Shown: positions 1 through 8,118 of the stretch, piece after piece
Numbering within the stretch: position 1 is the stretch's first letter
How the letters are laid out: each line of letters opens with the position of its first letter
Origin: Allobacillus salarius
GTDB lineage: Bacteria; Bacillota; Bacilli; Bacillales; Alkalibacillaceae
Direction: 5' to 3'
Length of the DNA: 34,337 bases
NCBI RefSeq assembly: GCF_007559425.1
Contig: NZ_VMHE01000024.1
Coordinates: 1 to 34,337 of the forward strand
Notes under the pieces: generated by a model
The model's input: the letters and a program-made list of their open reading frames with translations, nothing else
What the model was told of the DNA's origin: nothing
Databases searched by the model: none
Made by a program: the position numbers and the translations under genes

Positions 1-156
1 ACGCCCGAGCGAGTAGGAAAATAAGCTGAAAGGTCAAATAGGGATGTTCTATACACCCGAGCGAGTAGGAAAACAAGCTGAAAGGTCGAATAGGAGTGCT
101 CTATACGCCCGAATGAGCAAGAAAACATGCCAGAAAGTCTTATAGAAAACACTCTA
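1..156. repeat. 52-bp tandem intergenic repeats, left copy
   Basis: Three head-to-tail units start at 1, 53 and 105. The first two are nearly identical and the third has diverged. Each unit contains a short inverted repeat whose arms change together (for example ATAGG/CTCTAT around AGTG), followed by TAC-CCCGA and an A-rich segment. The array may continue to the left of the window. It abuts the 3' end of the minus-strand lipoprotein gene. The period and the core GGTCGA..AG.AGTGCTCT also occur at 34179-34337, so this looks like a dispersed family. No function is known to me. Confidence 0.8.
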
Positions 157-158
157 AG

Positions 159-710
159 CTAGCCTTCACTTTTATTAACATACCGGTACCATTGTATGTC
201 CTTGAATTCATGAATAGGAACGTACTCACTATTTAAAATCAGTAGATTATAGCTAGCATCTTCGCCTGAAAGGTTTTTCATTAAGCTTGCTGACAATTTT
301 TTGTTCCATTTGGTGTGAATGTTCGTTTGATAAGAGAGGTTTTTGTTGGTTGGTATAGGGCCTCTTATAGGCTCTGATATATAAATCCCCGTATATTCAT
401 GAAAAGCTTTTGGATATTCAATAGCAAAGTAATAATCTTCATACTGACGAAGTAAATCATAGAGGTTTTGAGAAAGTGTGAAATAAAGTTGGATGATCAG
501 TTCATTCTCTTGTACATCCATTTCTAGCTGATTGATTGTAAAATTCGGAGGTATGAATTGTTCTTCTAATGAAATGTTTTCTTCATTAGTCGTCTCTTCA
601 TTTTGCTTTTTCGGTACGTCTTCTGGTTGGTTAGACGTTTTTTGGTCAACACTTTGGTTACATGCAACTAAAAATAGTAAACCGACTATTAAAAAGCACT
701 TTTTCCTCAT
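159..710 (-). CDS. putative lipoprotein, unrecognised
   Basis: This encodes a 183-residue protein. The N-terminus is a lipoprotein signal: MRKK, a hydrophobic stretch at about residues 6-16, and the lipobox LVAC with Cys17 as the predicted lipidated residue. An acidic, Gln/Asn/Thr-rich linker (about 18-50) follows, then a probably globular domain of about 130 residues that I do not recognise. The protein should be anchored on the outer face of the membrane. The start is supported by AAGGAGG just upstream on the minus strand. It runs opposite to all neighbours up to abrB and has no counterpart at this site in B. subtilis as I recall it, so it looks like a lineage-specific insertion beside the 52-bp repeats. 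Function unknown. Confidence 0.75.
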   Translation of the reverse strand: MRKKCFLIVGLLFLVACNQSVDQKTSNQPEDVPKKQNEETTNEENISLEEQFIPPNFTINQLEMDVQENELIIQLYFTLSQNLYDLLRQYEDYYFAIEYPKAFHEYTGIYISEPIRGPIPTNKNLSYQTNIHTKWNKKLSASLMKNLSGEDASYNLLILNSEYVPIHEFKDIQWYRYVNKSEG

Positions 711-890
711 AAGTTCCTCCTTATCGTACTTGTGTGTTCGATATAGCGAGTACTTTTAGAATATAATCCTAGAAAGCCCACGTTTTACTTGTAAAAATTT
801 TCTACATTTACTATATCACAATCAATATATTTAAAAAATTACCAAATTGAAAAATAGATAAACAATCTGTTCTACTTAAAATACACACAA

Positions 891-898
891 CATAAAAT
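891..898 (+). promoter_or_regulatory. possible sigma-E type -10 element for bofA
   Basis: CATAAAAT matches the sigma-E -10 consensus CATACAHT at 7 of 8 positions, about 34 bases before the bofA start. The -35 region 14 bases upstream is a poor match, so this is tentative. bofA is a sigma-E gene in B. subtilis. The rest of 711-931 is AT-rich, and I see nothing else in it beyond ribosome-binding sites. Confidence 0.3.
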
Positions 899-931
899 GA
901 CAATAGAGTAATTGCAGAAAGGGGATGTCAG

Positions 932-1198
932 ATGGATCCTATCGTTGTCATTTTAGCAATTGTCGCATTGATTGTGCTTGTTTTGTTTTTTGGTCCGCCG
1001 TTGAAGTTGATGCGTTTTGCTTCCAAAGGAGTCGTACGGCTGGTTATTGGTGCACTGTTTATTTTCTTTGCCAATGTATTTGGGTCGATGTTCGGTCTTC
1101 ATATACCCATTAATATTTTCACCTCATTGTTTGTTGGGTTTCTCGGTCTATTTGGTTTAGGAAGTTTAGCAGCCATTCACTTTTTGATTCTTCCTTAA
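932..1198 (+). CDS. bofA: BofA, inhibitor of pro-sigma-K processing
   Basis: This 88-residue membrane protein is about the usual BofA length (87). It is almost entirely hydrophobic, with an N-terminal membrane segment (about 4-22), a short basic region containing KLMRFASKG, and two further hydrophobic segments. In B. subtilis, BofA sits in the outer forespore membrane with SpoIVFA and holds the SpoIVFB protease inactive until the forespore signal arrives, delaying sigma-K activation in the mother cell. The start is preceded by AAAGGGG. gin follows 87 bases downstream, as in B. subtilis except that no rRNA operon lies between them. The C-terminal end HFLILP fits the family. Confidence 0.92.
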   Translation: MDPIVVILAIVALIVLVLFFGPPLKLMRFASKGVVRLVIGALFIFFANVFGSMFGLHIPINIFTSLFVGFLGLFGLGSLAAIHFLILP

Positions 1199-1228
1199 CA
1201 ATTTCTATTAAAAATTTCATAGATTTAT

Positions 1229-1258
1229 GTATAAATGCTTCTCGTCCTGGACAAGCTA
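1229..1258 (+). promoter_or_regulatory. sigma-F type promoter for gin
   Basis: A -35 element GTATA (1229-1233) is followed by a 15-base spacer and a -10 element GGACAAGCTA (1249-1258). The forespore sigma-F consensus is GYWTA-N15-GGNNANAHTR, so only one position deviates. The expected start of transcription is near 1265, about 20 bases before the gin start codon. gin (csfB) is a sigma-F gene in B. subtilis. Confidence 0.6.
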
Positions 1259-1285
1259 GTAGATAAAGAGGAGGGGAAGTTATTT

Positions 1286-1465
1286 ATGAGAGAATCTATG
1301 AAAGTTTGCAAGGTTTGTGATCAGCCGAAGCATGAAGGATTACAGCTGTTATATGCGTTTATATGCACGGATTGTGAGAAGGAAATTATCAATACATCGC
1401 CAGAAGAAGAACGTTATGATTATTATGTAGAACGGTTAAAAGCATGCTCCTACCAAAAACAGTAG
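1286..1465 (+). CDS. gin: Gin (CsfB), anti-sigma-G factor
   Basis: This 59-residue protein has two CxxC pairs (CKVC near residues 7-10 and CTDC near 28-31), the zinc-binding arrangement of Gin/CsfB. In B. subtilis, Gin binds sigma-G and prevents its premature activity in the forespore, and it also antagonises sigma-E in the forespore. Start choice: ATG at 1286 is preceded by GAGGAGGGG at good spacing; an upstream in-frame ATG at 1235 has no ribosome-binding site and lies in the promoter. The central YAFICTDCEKEIINTS stretch closely resembles CsfB. The stop codon lies inside the stem of the terminator at 1447-1475. Confidence 0.9.
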   Translation: MRESMKVCKVCDQPKHEGLQLLYAFICTDCEKEIINTSPEEERYDYYVERLKACSYQKQ

Positions 1466-1475
1466 GAGTTTTTTT
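1447..1475 (+). terminator. intrinsic terminator of gin
   Basis: The stem CTCCTAC (1447-1453) pairs with GTAGGAG (1462-1468) around an A-rich loop and is followed by seven T. The gin stop codon TAG (1463-1465) is part of the 3' arm. Confidence 0.9.
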
Positions 1476-1485
1476 CTTTATATGT

Positions 1486-1653
1486 ACCCTTATATGAAAA
1501 ATATGAGACTACTGTTGGCATTTATAAGCCCTTCTAAAATATTTATGTGACCAATAGAAGAATTTATAATCCTTAGTTTGTGAAATATGTTCCCAAATTG
1601 AAAATATATAGTCCCTTAATTGAGTGAGATTGGTCCAGTGTCCCAAGCTTGAA
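1486..1653. repeat. degenerate 21-bp periodic array A
   Basis: Eight consecutive 21-base units start at 1486, 1507, 1528, 1549, 1570, 1591, 1612 and 1633. Column 3 is C in all eight, column 14 is A in seven, and columns 17-19 read TAT in six. The shared core across the unit junction is TATRNKMCC. The tails alternate TATG/TATA in units 1-6, suggesting a 42-base higher-order unit. The array begins just after the gin terminator and ends 93 bases before the decarboxylase start. It has the same period as arrays B and C but a different core. It fills most of this gap, and I see no gene in it. Confidence 0.7.
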
Positions 1654-1746
1654 GTACATGCACCGCCATTCGTTTAAGGTAGTAGCTTTTCAATTGTGGG
1701 TGGCTCTGCTATGCTCGATATAAACGAGTGTGAAGAGGAAATAATC

Positions 1747-3183
1747 ATGAATCAATATCAAACCCCTTTATTTGATAAATTAATAGAACATACAAATGAG
1801 AACCCTGTCTCATTTCATGTTCCGGGACATAAAAATGGACGTGTGTTTCCGTCGCAGAAGATAAATCCATTCAAAGAAATGATGCCGTTGGATTTAACGG
1901 AGCTATCCAACTTGGATGATTTGCACCAACCTGAAGGTGTTATTCAGGAAGCAGAAGCACTTGCAGCAGATTATTTTCAAGTAGAACAGACGTTTTTTCT
2001 CGTGAATGGAACAACTTCTGGGAATCTAGCGATGATTTTAGCGACTTGTTCGCCAGGGGATGAAATTCTTGTTCAGCGAAACAGTCATAAATCGATCATG
2101 CATGCCCTGGAATTAGCAGGGGCTCAGCCAATTTTCGTTTCACCAGATGATGATGAACAAGTGGACCGTGTATCGATTATTTCACGTGAAACAATCCAAG
2201 AAGCTATTAACCGCTACCCTTCCATTAAAGCGGTTGTTTTGACATATCCGGATTATTTCGGTTCGACATATGATCTGGAAAAGATTATTGAGCTTTGTCA
2301 TGAAAAAAACCTCCCCGTTTTAGTCGATGAAGCTCATGGAGCGCATTTGCAATTAGGTACCCCGTTTCCGAAATCGGCGATTGAATGTGGAGCGGATGTG
2401 GTTGTTCATTCTGCTCATAAAACGTTACCGGCTTTAACGATGGGTTCGTATTTACATGTTTGTAGCAGCAAACGTATTTCGATTAAACGGATTGCGCATT
2501 ATTTGCAAATGGTTCAAACGAGCAGTCCGTCGTATGTTGTGATGGCTTCTCTTGATTTGGCGCGGTACTTTTTGGCGACACGTACGAAGAAGGACTTGGA
2601 AGCAACATTTTCGCAAATCCAAAAGATTCGGGATCTGCTCAGTTCGTTACAAAACGTATCGATGCAATCGGTTCGTCCGGGAATTGATGATCCGATGAAA
2701 ACAACGTTGTATTCAAATGACGTCGATATGCGAGATTTGGATGCCCAACTGCAAGCAAATGGCATATACGCTGAGATGGTACAAAATAATCAATTATTGG
2801 TGATCCATGGCTTTTATGATGAGCAATTTGATTTTTCTCGCTTAGAACAGGCAGTAAAGTCGGTAAATAAGCTCAAATTAAACGATTTTCATGGTAAAAT
2901 AACAAGTAGACATGCTGAAAAAGATATTCAGCGATTGGAATTGAGTTTTCAAGAGCTCCACCATTTGGAAACGGAATGGGTTCCGTGGTCAAAAGCAGTC
3001 GGACGATTAGCTGCAGAAACGGTTACACCCTATCCGCCGGGAATCCCATTGATTCTTCGGGGGGAGCGAATTCGAGAAAAAGATCTCGAGGTTCTCCATT
3101 CAAAAGAACAGCTATTCCAATCGATTCAATATGACGGATATGATTTAACACGTGGAATGACAGTTTATCGAGAACAAATATAG
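1747..3183 (+). CDS. yaaO: Orn/Lys/Arg decarboxylase family protein (YaaO-like)
   Basis: This 478-residue, fold-type I PLP enzyme is close to B. subtilis YaaO (480). It has the N-terminal PGHK-G motif (26-31), a phosphate-contacting NGTTSGN segment (87-93), the DEAHGAH motif with the predicted PLP-ring Asp194, and the Schiff-base lysine in HSAHKTL (Lys225). A smaller C-terminal domain follows. The family decarboxylates arginine, lysine or ornithine to polyamine precursors, but the substrate cannot be read from sequence. Start: ATG 1747 has AGAGGA at 7-base spacing; in-frame ATGs further upstream lack good sites. tmk follows after 14 bases, so the two are probably cotranscribed. Confidence 0.85.
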   Translation: MNQYQTPLFDKLIEHTNENPVSFHVPGHKNGRVFPSQKINPFKEMMPLDLTELSNLDDLHQPEGVIQEAEALAADYFQVEQTFFLVNGTTSGNLAMILATCSPGDEILVQRNSHKSIMHALELAGAQPIFVSPDDDEQVDRVSIISRETIQEAINRYPSIKAVVLTYPDYFGSTYDLEKIIELCHEKNLPVLVDEAHGAHLQLGTPFPKSAIECGADVVVHSAHKTLPALTMGSYLHVCSSKRISIKRIAHYLQMVQTSSPSYVVMASLDLARYFLATRTKKDLEATFSQIQKIRDLLSSLQNVSMQSVRPGIDDPMKTTLYSNDVDMRDLDAQLQANGIYAEMVQNNQLLVIHGFYDEQFDFSRLEQAVKSVNKLKLNDFHGKITSRHAEKDIQRLELSFQELHHLETEWVPWSKAVGRLAAETVTPYPPGIPLILRGERIREKDLEVLHSKEQLFQSIQYDGYDLTRGMTVYREQI

Positions 3184-3197
3184 AGGAGTTTATGTGC

Positions 3198-3830
3198 GTG
3201 AGTGGATTATTTATTACATTTGAAGGCGTTGAAGGGGCAGGAAAAACGACTGCTCTTTCCTATATACATAACCAATTGACTGAAGCGGGCTATCAAGTGA
3301 TTCAAACGCGTGAGCCAGGTGGAATAGAGATTGCTGAAAAGATTCGGGATGTCATCTTAAACCCTGAACATACAGCAATGGAGGCTCGTACCGAAGCTTT
3401 ACTGTATGCTGCAGCCCGGAGACAACATTTGGTCGAGCGTGTTTTGCCAGCATTGGAAGCAGGAAAAATCGTCCTTTGCGATCGCTTCATCGATAGTAGT
3501 CTTGCGTATCAAGGCTATGCGAGAGGCCTTGGCATTGATGAAGTATACGAAATGAACCGGTTTGCCATTGAAGATGCGATGCCTGACTTAACCGTTTTAT
3601 TTCGAATTGATCCTGTGAAAGGATTAGAACGAATCGCTGCGAATAAAGATCGCGAGCAGAACCGATTGGACTTAGAGAAAATTGATTTTCACCAAAAGGT
3701 TTTTGATGCTTATGAATTGTTGATCGAGCGCTTTCCAGATCGTATTCAATCAATCGATGCTAGCCAATCAGCCGAAGTTGTTCAAAATGAGTGTTTAAAA
3801 TTGATCAAAAACCAATTAAATGTGCGTTAA
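3198..3830 (+). CDS. tmk: thymidylate kinase
   Basis: This cytosolic enzyme phosphorylates dTMP to dTDP in DNA precursor synthesis. The 210-residue protein has the P-loop GVEGAGKT (10-17), the REPGG motif (38-42), the DRF motif (95-97) and the family LID region, and the length is normal. Start choice: GTG at 3198 gives an N-terminus [10 protein letters not shown] like B. subtilis Tmk and sits 9 bases after GGAG. The ATG at 3192 is only 3 bases from that site and would add two residues. It lies downstream of the decarboxylase gene as in B. subtilis. Confidence 0.95.
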   Translation: MSGLFITFEGVEGAGKTTALSYIHNQLTEAGYQVIQTREPGGIEIAEKIRDVILNPEHTAMEARTEALLYAAARRQHLVERVLPALEAGKIVLCDRFIDSSLAYQGYARGLGIDEVYEMNRFAIEDAMPDLTVLFRIDPVKGLERIAANKDREQNRLDLEKIDFHQKVFDAYELLIERFPDRIQSIDASQSAEVVQNECLKLIKNQLNVR

Positions 3831-3842
3831 AAGTATTTACTA

Positions 3843-3872
3843 GTGATAAAATCCCCCAAAGCTTGTTATAAT
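3843..3872 (+). promoter_or_regulatory. sigma-A promoter for the darA-yabA operon
   Basis: An extended -10, TGTTATAAT (hexamer 3867-3872), is preceded by GTGATA (3843-3848) at 18 bases. The perfect TATAAT plus upstream TG compensates for a weak -35. It lies 30 bases before the darA start. Confidence 0.6.
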
Positions 3873-3889
3873 GATAGAAAAGGATCTGA

Positions 3890-4231
<342 letters not shown>

Positions 4232-4260
4232 TTGCCTCATGTAAAGGTAGGTAGATCGTT

Positions 4261-4701
4261 ATGAAGATCACTCAAGATCTCCAAACCAAAATCGATACGA
4301 ATCAAACGAAACGTGTGAATACTTCACAACCTTCACAAGCTTTTTTATCGATGGTTGGACAAGAACGAGATAAACTACAGGGAGAACAGCTGACGAAGTT
4401 TCTTAACCAAATACAAGCACAAGGTGAGAAAATCGCGAAATTCCGTTCGTTTAAAGATTTAGCTAAATATAAACGAATGATTCATGAATTTATCGACGAA
4501 GCTGTCAAGCATGGTATGACGTTGAAGCAGTCGAGAAGCTGGGATTTAACGGGCGGTAATCGACAGCTTACATTGGTCGAGCAAATAGATGAAAAGTTGA
4601 TCAATTTAACCGACCAACTTTTAGACCAAGAAAAAGACTCTCTCGATTTGTTGAAAGTAATCGGTGAGATTAAAGGATTACTAGTAAACTTATACGCTTA
4701 A
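4261..4701 (+). CDS. yaaR: YaaR family protein (DUF327)
   Basis: This 146-residue, soluble, mostly helical protein of the DUF327/YaaR family is rich in Lys, Gln and Asp, with no signal peptide or membrane segment. It contains the conserved YKRMIHEFI and SRSWD stretches. Function is not established. It sits between darA and holB as in most Bacillaceae. AGGTAGG lies upstream of ATG 4261. Confidence 0.9.
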   Translation: MKITQDLQTKIDTNQTKRVNTSQPSQAFLSMVGQERDKLQGEQLTKFLNQIQAQGEKIAKFRSFKDLAKYKRMIHEFIDEAVKHGMTLKQSRSWDLTGGNRQLTLVEQIDEKLINLTDQLLDQEKDSLDLLKVIGEIKGLLVNLYA

Positions 4702-4726
4702 ATCGATTTAAATAGATAGGATGGGC

Positions 4727-5716
4727 ATGATGAACTGGTCAACACTAGGCGAAAAACAACCTGTCGCAACGAAAATGTTGCAAAACAGCATTCAAAAAAA
4801 CCGAATAGCACATGCCTATTTGTTTCATGGGCCTAGAGGGACTGGCAAACGGGAGGCCAGTCTTTTATTTGCCATGCGCTATTTTTGCGAAAATCCGCAA
4901 GAAAATGAAGAACCTTGTGGAGAGTGTGTGGCTTGCAAACGAATTCAATCGGGAAACCATCCGGATGTCCATTGGATTAAGCCAGATGGTCAATCGATTA
5001 AAAAGGAACAAATTGAGTTTTTGCAAAAAGAATTTACATATTCTAGTTTTGAGTCTGATTCAAAAATTTATATTGTTGAAGAAGCGGACAAGATGACTGT
5101 TAACGCAGCAAATCGGTTGCTCAAATTTTTAGAGGAACCGAGCAGGCGAACATTGGCCATTCTTTTGACAGAGCAGGTAGACGCGTTGCTGGATACGATT
5201 TTATCCCGTTGCCAACGCATTCATTTTTATCCGCTCGCACAAGAGGCATATTTGCAACAATTGCGTAATGAAGGACTCAGTGAAGCAAATGCTCGTTTGG
5301 CATCAGCGCTACGTTTTGATTTAGTTGAAGCGAAAGAAATACAAAGTGATGAGTGGTTTGCGAATGGCCGAAAAATAGTGGTACAATTAATGGATAGGAT
5401 TGTCCAATCGAATGAGGAATCCTACATATATCTCCATCAAACATGGATGCAACATTTCGATGGTCGACTGCAGCATGAAAAAGGTCTTGATTTGTTGCTT
5501 GTATGGTTGAAGGATCTCGTTTATTTACACTTAGATGAAAAGGAACAACTAGTCTTCATTGATCAAATGGATCGACTTGAACAGCAACAAGCTCATTTGC
5601 CGTTACACCGGATTAAAGCGGCAATTTATGAAGTGTTGCAGACGAAGCGAAGATTGGCGATGCATGTCCATCCAACATTGGCAATGGAGCAACTTATCCT
5701 CAAAATGGAGAGGTGA
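4727..5716 (+). CDS. holB: DNA polymerase III delta-prime subunit
   Basis: This clamp-loader subunit works with tau/gamma and delta to load the DnaN sliding clamp. The 329-residue protein has an AAA+ P-loop, GPRGTGKR (35-42), a zinc module with Cys54, Cys64, Cys67 and Cys70, and the SRC motif in ILSRCQRI that supplies a trans-acting arginine. Start: the sequence has ATG at 4721, 4727 and 4730. 4727 or 4730 is preferred because AGATAGG ends at 4720, directly against the first ATG. ricT begins 8 bases after the stop, and its leader site overlaps the holB end. Confidence 0.93.
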   Translation: MMNWSTLGEKQPVATKMLQNSIQKNRIAHAYLFHGPRGTGKREASLLFAMRYFCENPQENEEPCGECVACKRIQSGNHPDVHWIKPDGQSIKKEQIEFLQKEFTYSSFESDSKIYIVEEADKMTVNAANRLLKFLEEPSRRTLAILLTEQVDALLDTILSRCQRIHFYPLAQEAYLQQLRNEGLSEANARLASALRFDLVEAKEIQSDEWFANGRKIVVQLMDRIVQSNEESYIYLHQTWMQHFDGRLQHEKGLDLLLVWLKDLVYLHLDEKEQLVFIDQMDRLEQQQAHLPLHRIKAAIYEVLQTKRRLAMHVHPTLAMEQLILKMER

Positions 5717-5723
5717 ATATAGA

Positions 5724-6554
5724 TTGATTGAAATAATAGGTGTCCGCTTTAAAAAAGCGGGTAAAATATATTACTTCGATCCAGGCGACTTAGCGATTAC
5801 AACAGATCACTGTGTTATTGTTGAGACAGTTCGCGGGATTGAATACGGTGACGTCGTCATAGCCAATAAGCGTGTCGACGAGGAAGATGTTGTCCTTCCA
5901 TTGAAGAAGGTCATTCGGATTGCTGATGAGCATGATCATCAAACCGTTTTGGAAAACCAACAGCAAACGGAAGAAGCTTTTGAACTATGTGCTCGGAAGA
6001 TTCACGAGCACAAGCTAGATATGAATTTGGTCGATGTGGAGTTCACTTTTGACCGAAATAAGATTATTTTTTACTTTACAGCAGATGGCCGTGTTGATTT
6101 CAGACACTTGGTTAAAGACTTGGCATCTGTATTCAAAACGCGAATCGAGCTACGCCAAATCGGTGTACGCGATGAAGCGAAAATGTTAGGTGGAATAGGA
6201 CCATGTGGTCGAATGCTTTGCTGTTCGACCTTTTTAGGGGACTTTGAGCCCGTTTCCATCAAAATGGCGAAGGATCAAAACCTTTCACTGAATCCGGCGA
6301 AAATTTCTGGATTATGCGGTCGACTCATGTGTTGCTTAAAGTATGAGAATGATATGTATGAAGATGCAAAACGAGAACTTCCAGACATTGGAGAGCGATT
6401 AAACACAGCACAAGGTAAAGGGAAAGTAGTCGGACTTAATATGCTTGAACGACTTGTCCAAGTTGAATTGACTGAATTGGAACGGGTTGTCGAATATACC
6501 ATCGACGAACTGATTGAAGAGGGGGCCCTTTCAGTTCCAGCTGTTAAACAATGA
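5724..6554 (+). CDS. ricT: RicT (YaaT), PSP1-domain subunit of the Ric complex
   Basis: In B. subtilis, RicT joins RicA and RicF in a complex carrying [4Fe-4S] clusters that promotes RNase Y-dependent mRNA maturation and also affects competence, biofilm and sporulation. The 276-residue protein has a PSP1 C-terminal half and two cysteine clusters, CGRMLCC (Cys161, 166, 167) and CGRLMCC (Cys198, 203, 204). Start choice: TTG at 5724 gives [14 protein letters not shown] and the family length, with AGGTG 8 bases upstream. An open frame continues upstream inside holB but has no start of its own. yabA follows after 10 bases. Confidence 0.93.
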   Translation: MIEIIGVRFKKAGKIYYFDPGDLAITTDHCVIVETVRGIEYGDVVIANKRVDEEDVVLPLKKVIRIADEHDHQTVLENQQQTEEAFELCARKIHEHKLDMNLVDVEFTFDRNKIIFYFTADGRVDFRHLVKDLASVFKTRIELRQIGVRDEAKMLGGIGPCGRMLCCSTFLGDFEPVSIKMAKDQNLSLNPAKISGLCGRLMCCLKYENDMYEDAKRELPDIGERLNTAQGKGKVVGLNMLERLVQVELTELERVVEYTIDELIEEGALSVPAVKQ

Positions 6555-6564
6555 GGTGGGTAAC

Positions 6565-6906
6565 GTGAACAAAAAAGAAATGTTAGAGCATTTCTCTAGC
6601 TTTGAAAAAAAGTTTACCGATTTACAAGAGGATTTGGTGAAATTAAAAACCAATCTCGTGCAATTGGTTGAAGAAAATCACCAGTTGGCCCATGAAAACC
6701 ACCACTTACGGCAACGTCTTGATGATTTGCGAAACGATCATGTTTCCGAAGCAGATGAGACACATGGAGAAAATATGCAAGCCGTAGGAGAAGGGTATGA
6801 CAATTTAGCACGAATTTATGAAGAAGGTTTTCACATCTGTCACGTCTATTTTGGTACGCCAAGAGGCGAAAAAGATTGCATATTTTGTTTGAAGTTTTTT
6901 GAATGA
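6565..6906 (+). CDS. yabA: YabA, replication initiation control protein
   Basis: In B. subtilis this protein binds DnaA and the clamp DnaN and restrains initiation at oriC. The 113-residue protein (B. subtilis 119) has an N-terminal coiled coil (about 1-65) that forms tetramers and a C-terminal zinc-binding domain with HICH and CIFC near the end. Start: GTG at 6565 is preceded by GAGGTGGG. Upstream in-frame codons overlap ricT and lack a site. It is the last gene of the darA operon, and a terminator follows. Confidence 0.93.
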   Translation: MNKKEMLEHFSSFEKKFTDLQEDLVKLKTNLVQLVEENHQLAHENHHLRQRLDDLRNDHVSEADETHGENMQAVGEGYDNLARIYEEGFHICHVYFGTPRGEKDCIFCLKFFE

Positions 6907-6913
6907 AACAGTG

Positions 6914-6954
6914 AAACATCCTTTGTTGTGAAAGCGACAGAGGGTGTTTTTCTT
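6914..6954 (+). terminator. intrinsic terminator of the darA-yabA operon
   Basis: A 13-bp stem, AAACATCCTTTGT with ACAGAGGGTGTTT (two G-U pairs), is followed by a T-rich tail. Array B begins about 16 bases later. Confidence 0.85.
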
Positions 6955-6970
6955 CAATCAGAAACTATTT

Positions 6971-7222
6971 GGAGCCGCCGGAAAATCAATCGGAGCCGCT
7001 GATAAATTGGATGAAGCCACCGAAAAATCGCTCGAAGCCGTCGATAAAATGGGAGAAGCCGCCGAATAATCGCTCGGAGCCGCCGATAAAATGAGGGAAG
7101 CCGCCGAAAAACCATTCGAAGCCGTCGATAAATCAGATGGAGCCGCCGAATAATCGCTCGAAGCCGTCGATAAATCGAATGAACCCGTCGAATAATCAGC
7201 TTCAGCCGCTGAATCAGCCTTC
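6971..7222. repeat. 21-bp periodic array B (12 units)
   Basis: Twelve units of exactly 21 bases start at 6971 and every 21 bases to 7202. The core is GRAGCCGYCGAWAAAT followed by about five variable bases. Units 2, 4, 6, 8 and 10 all read GATAAA after the GCCG core, while the odd units read GAAAAA or GAATAA, so the array has a 42-base superstructure. Because 21 is a multiple of three, the minus strand has a stop-free frame with RRL-rich heptapeptides, which I regard as a by-product. The array occupies the gap between the yabA terminator and trmN6, ending 104 bases before the trmN6 start. No gene is seen in 6907-7326. Confidence 0.92.
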
Positions 7223-7326
7223 TCTCCAATTTTAAAAATGCGACCAGCCTTAGTAAATTACGAAATTTAACAAACAATGAAGTAATAAAACATTGAATCA
7301 CAGCAACGAAGAAACGAGGAAAGCTT

Positions 7327-8118
7327 ATGGTGGAACTTAAAGGTGATGAACGTATTGATTATTTGTTAGCAGACCAAGATCGTCGAATTATTCAAAGCCC
7401 GACCGTATTTTCATTTTCGATTGATGCCGTATTGCTAGCCAATTTCACATATTTACCGATTAAGAGAGGGAAGATACTTGATTTGTGTACAGGCAATGGA
7501 GTCATTCCTTTATTTTTATCAAAGCGAAGCCATGCGACCATTTATGGATTGGAAATTCAAGAACGGATTTTTGATATGGCTACGCGAAATGTAAAATTGA
7601 ATCAGCTTGAAGAGCAGCTCCAGGTCGTAAAAGGTGATTTAAAAGAGCCGCCTGCAGAACTTGCCAATCAGCGGTTTGATGTCGTGACATGCAACCCACC
7701 ATATTTCCGCACGGATGATGGCCAGAAAAAAATAAACGAAAATGAATTTCTCGCGTACGCTAGACATGAAATTTTATGTAATTTAGATGATGTATTAAAA
7801 GCGTGTAGCTCCTTAGTCCGTTCAAAGGGAAAGGTTTCGATTGTTCACAGACCACAACGTGTGGCAGACTTAATAACGATTGGAAAAAAGTATAATTTAG
7901 AGCCAAAACGTCTTCAATTCGTCCACCCTAAAGAGGGTCGTGAAGCAAATATTGTGCTCATTGAATATTCGAAGGATGGTAAACCGGATCTCGATGTCTT
8001 GCCACCGATTTATATTCATGACGAAGATGGTCATTATACAGGTGAGGTTGCAAAGATTTTATACGGTGAAGAGGGGAGCCGATTTCATGGTCGACGTCCA
8101 GAAAAGTTTTCAGAATGA
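7327..8118 (+). CDS. trmN6: tRNA1(Val) adenine-37 N6-methyltransferase (YabB)
   Basis: This 263-residue SAM-dependent Rossmann methyltransferase is slightly longer than B. subtilis YabB (247). It has the SAM motif I in LDLCTGNGVIP (51-61) and the catalytic NPPY tetrad (123-126) typical of N6-adenine methylation. The start has GAGGA six to eight bases upstream. Its last 32 bases overlap rsmI in another frame, and the GIY-YIG gene yazA that separates them in B. subtilis is absent. The assignment to tRNA1(Val) A37 follows the family; activity in this organism is inferred. Confidence 0.88.
   Translation: MVELKGDERIDYLLADQDRRIIQSPTVFSFSIDAVLLANFTYLPIKRGKILDLCTGNGVIPLFLSKRSHATIYGLEIQERIFDMATRNVKLNQLEEQLQVVKGDLKEPPAELANQRFDVVTCNPPYFRTDDGQKKINENEFLAYARHEILCNLDDVLKACSSLVRSKGKVSIVHRPQRVADLITIGKKYNLEPKRLQFVHPKEGREANIVLIEYSKDGKPDLDVLPPIYIHDEDGHYTGEVAKILYGEEGSRFHGRRPEKFSE

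Noticed and set aside
1235..1285. Longer N-terminus for Gin
   Set aside because: The extension lies in the sigma-F promoter, has no ribosome-binding site and would not match Gin length.
2514..2765. Minus-strand open frames inside yaaO, tmk, mfd, metS and others
   Set aside because: They lie wholly within strongly supported genes, have no ribosome-binding sites and show no recognisable protein features.
5559..5723. RicT starting inside holB
   Set aside because: The upstream frame is a shadow of holB. TTG 5724 has a proper site and gives the conserved N-terminus.
6971..7222. CRISPR array
   Set aside because: The 21-base steps have cores of about 16 bases and only a few variable bases between them. 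There are no 23-47-base repeats with spacers of similar length and no cas genes.
6954..7301. Minus-strand open frame of 115 codons with RRL-rich heptapeptides
   Set aside because: It is array B read on the other strand. A 21-base repeat without stops gives a frame automatically, there is no ribosome-binding site, and the composition is unlike any protein in the window.
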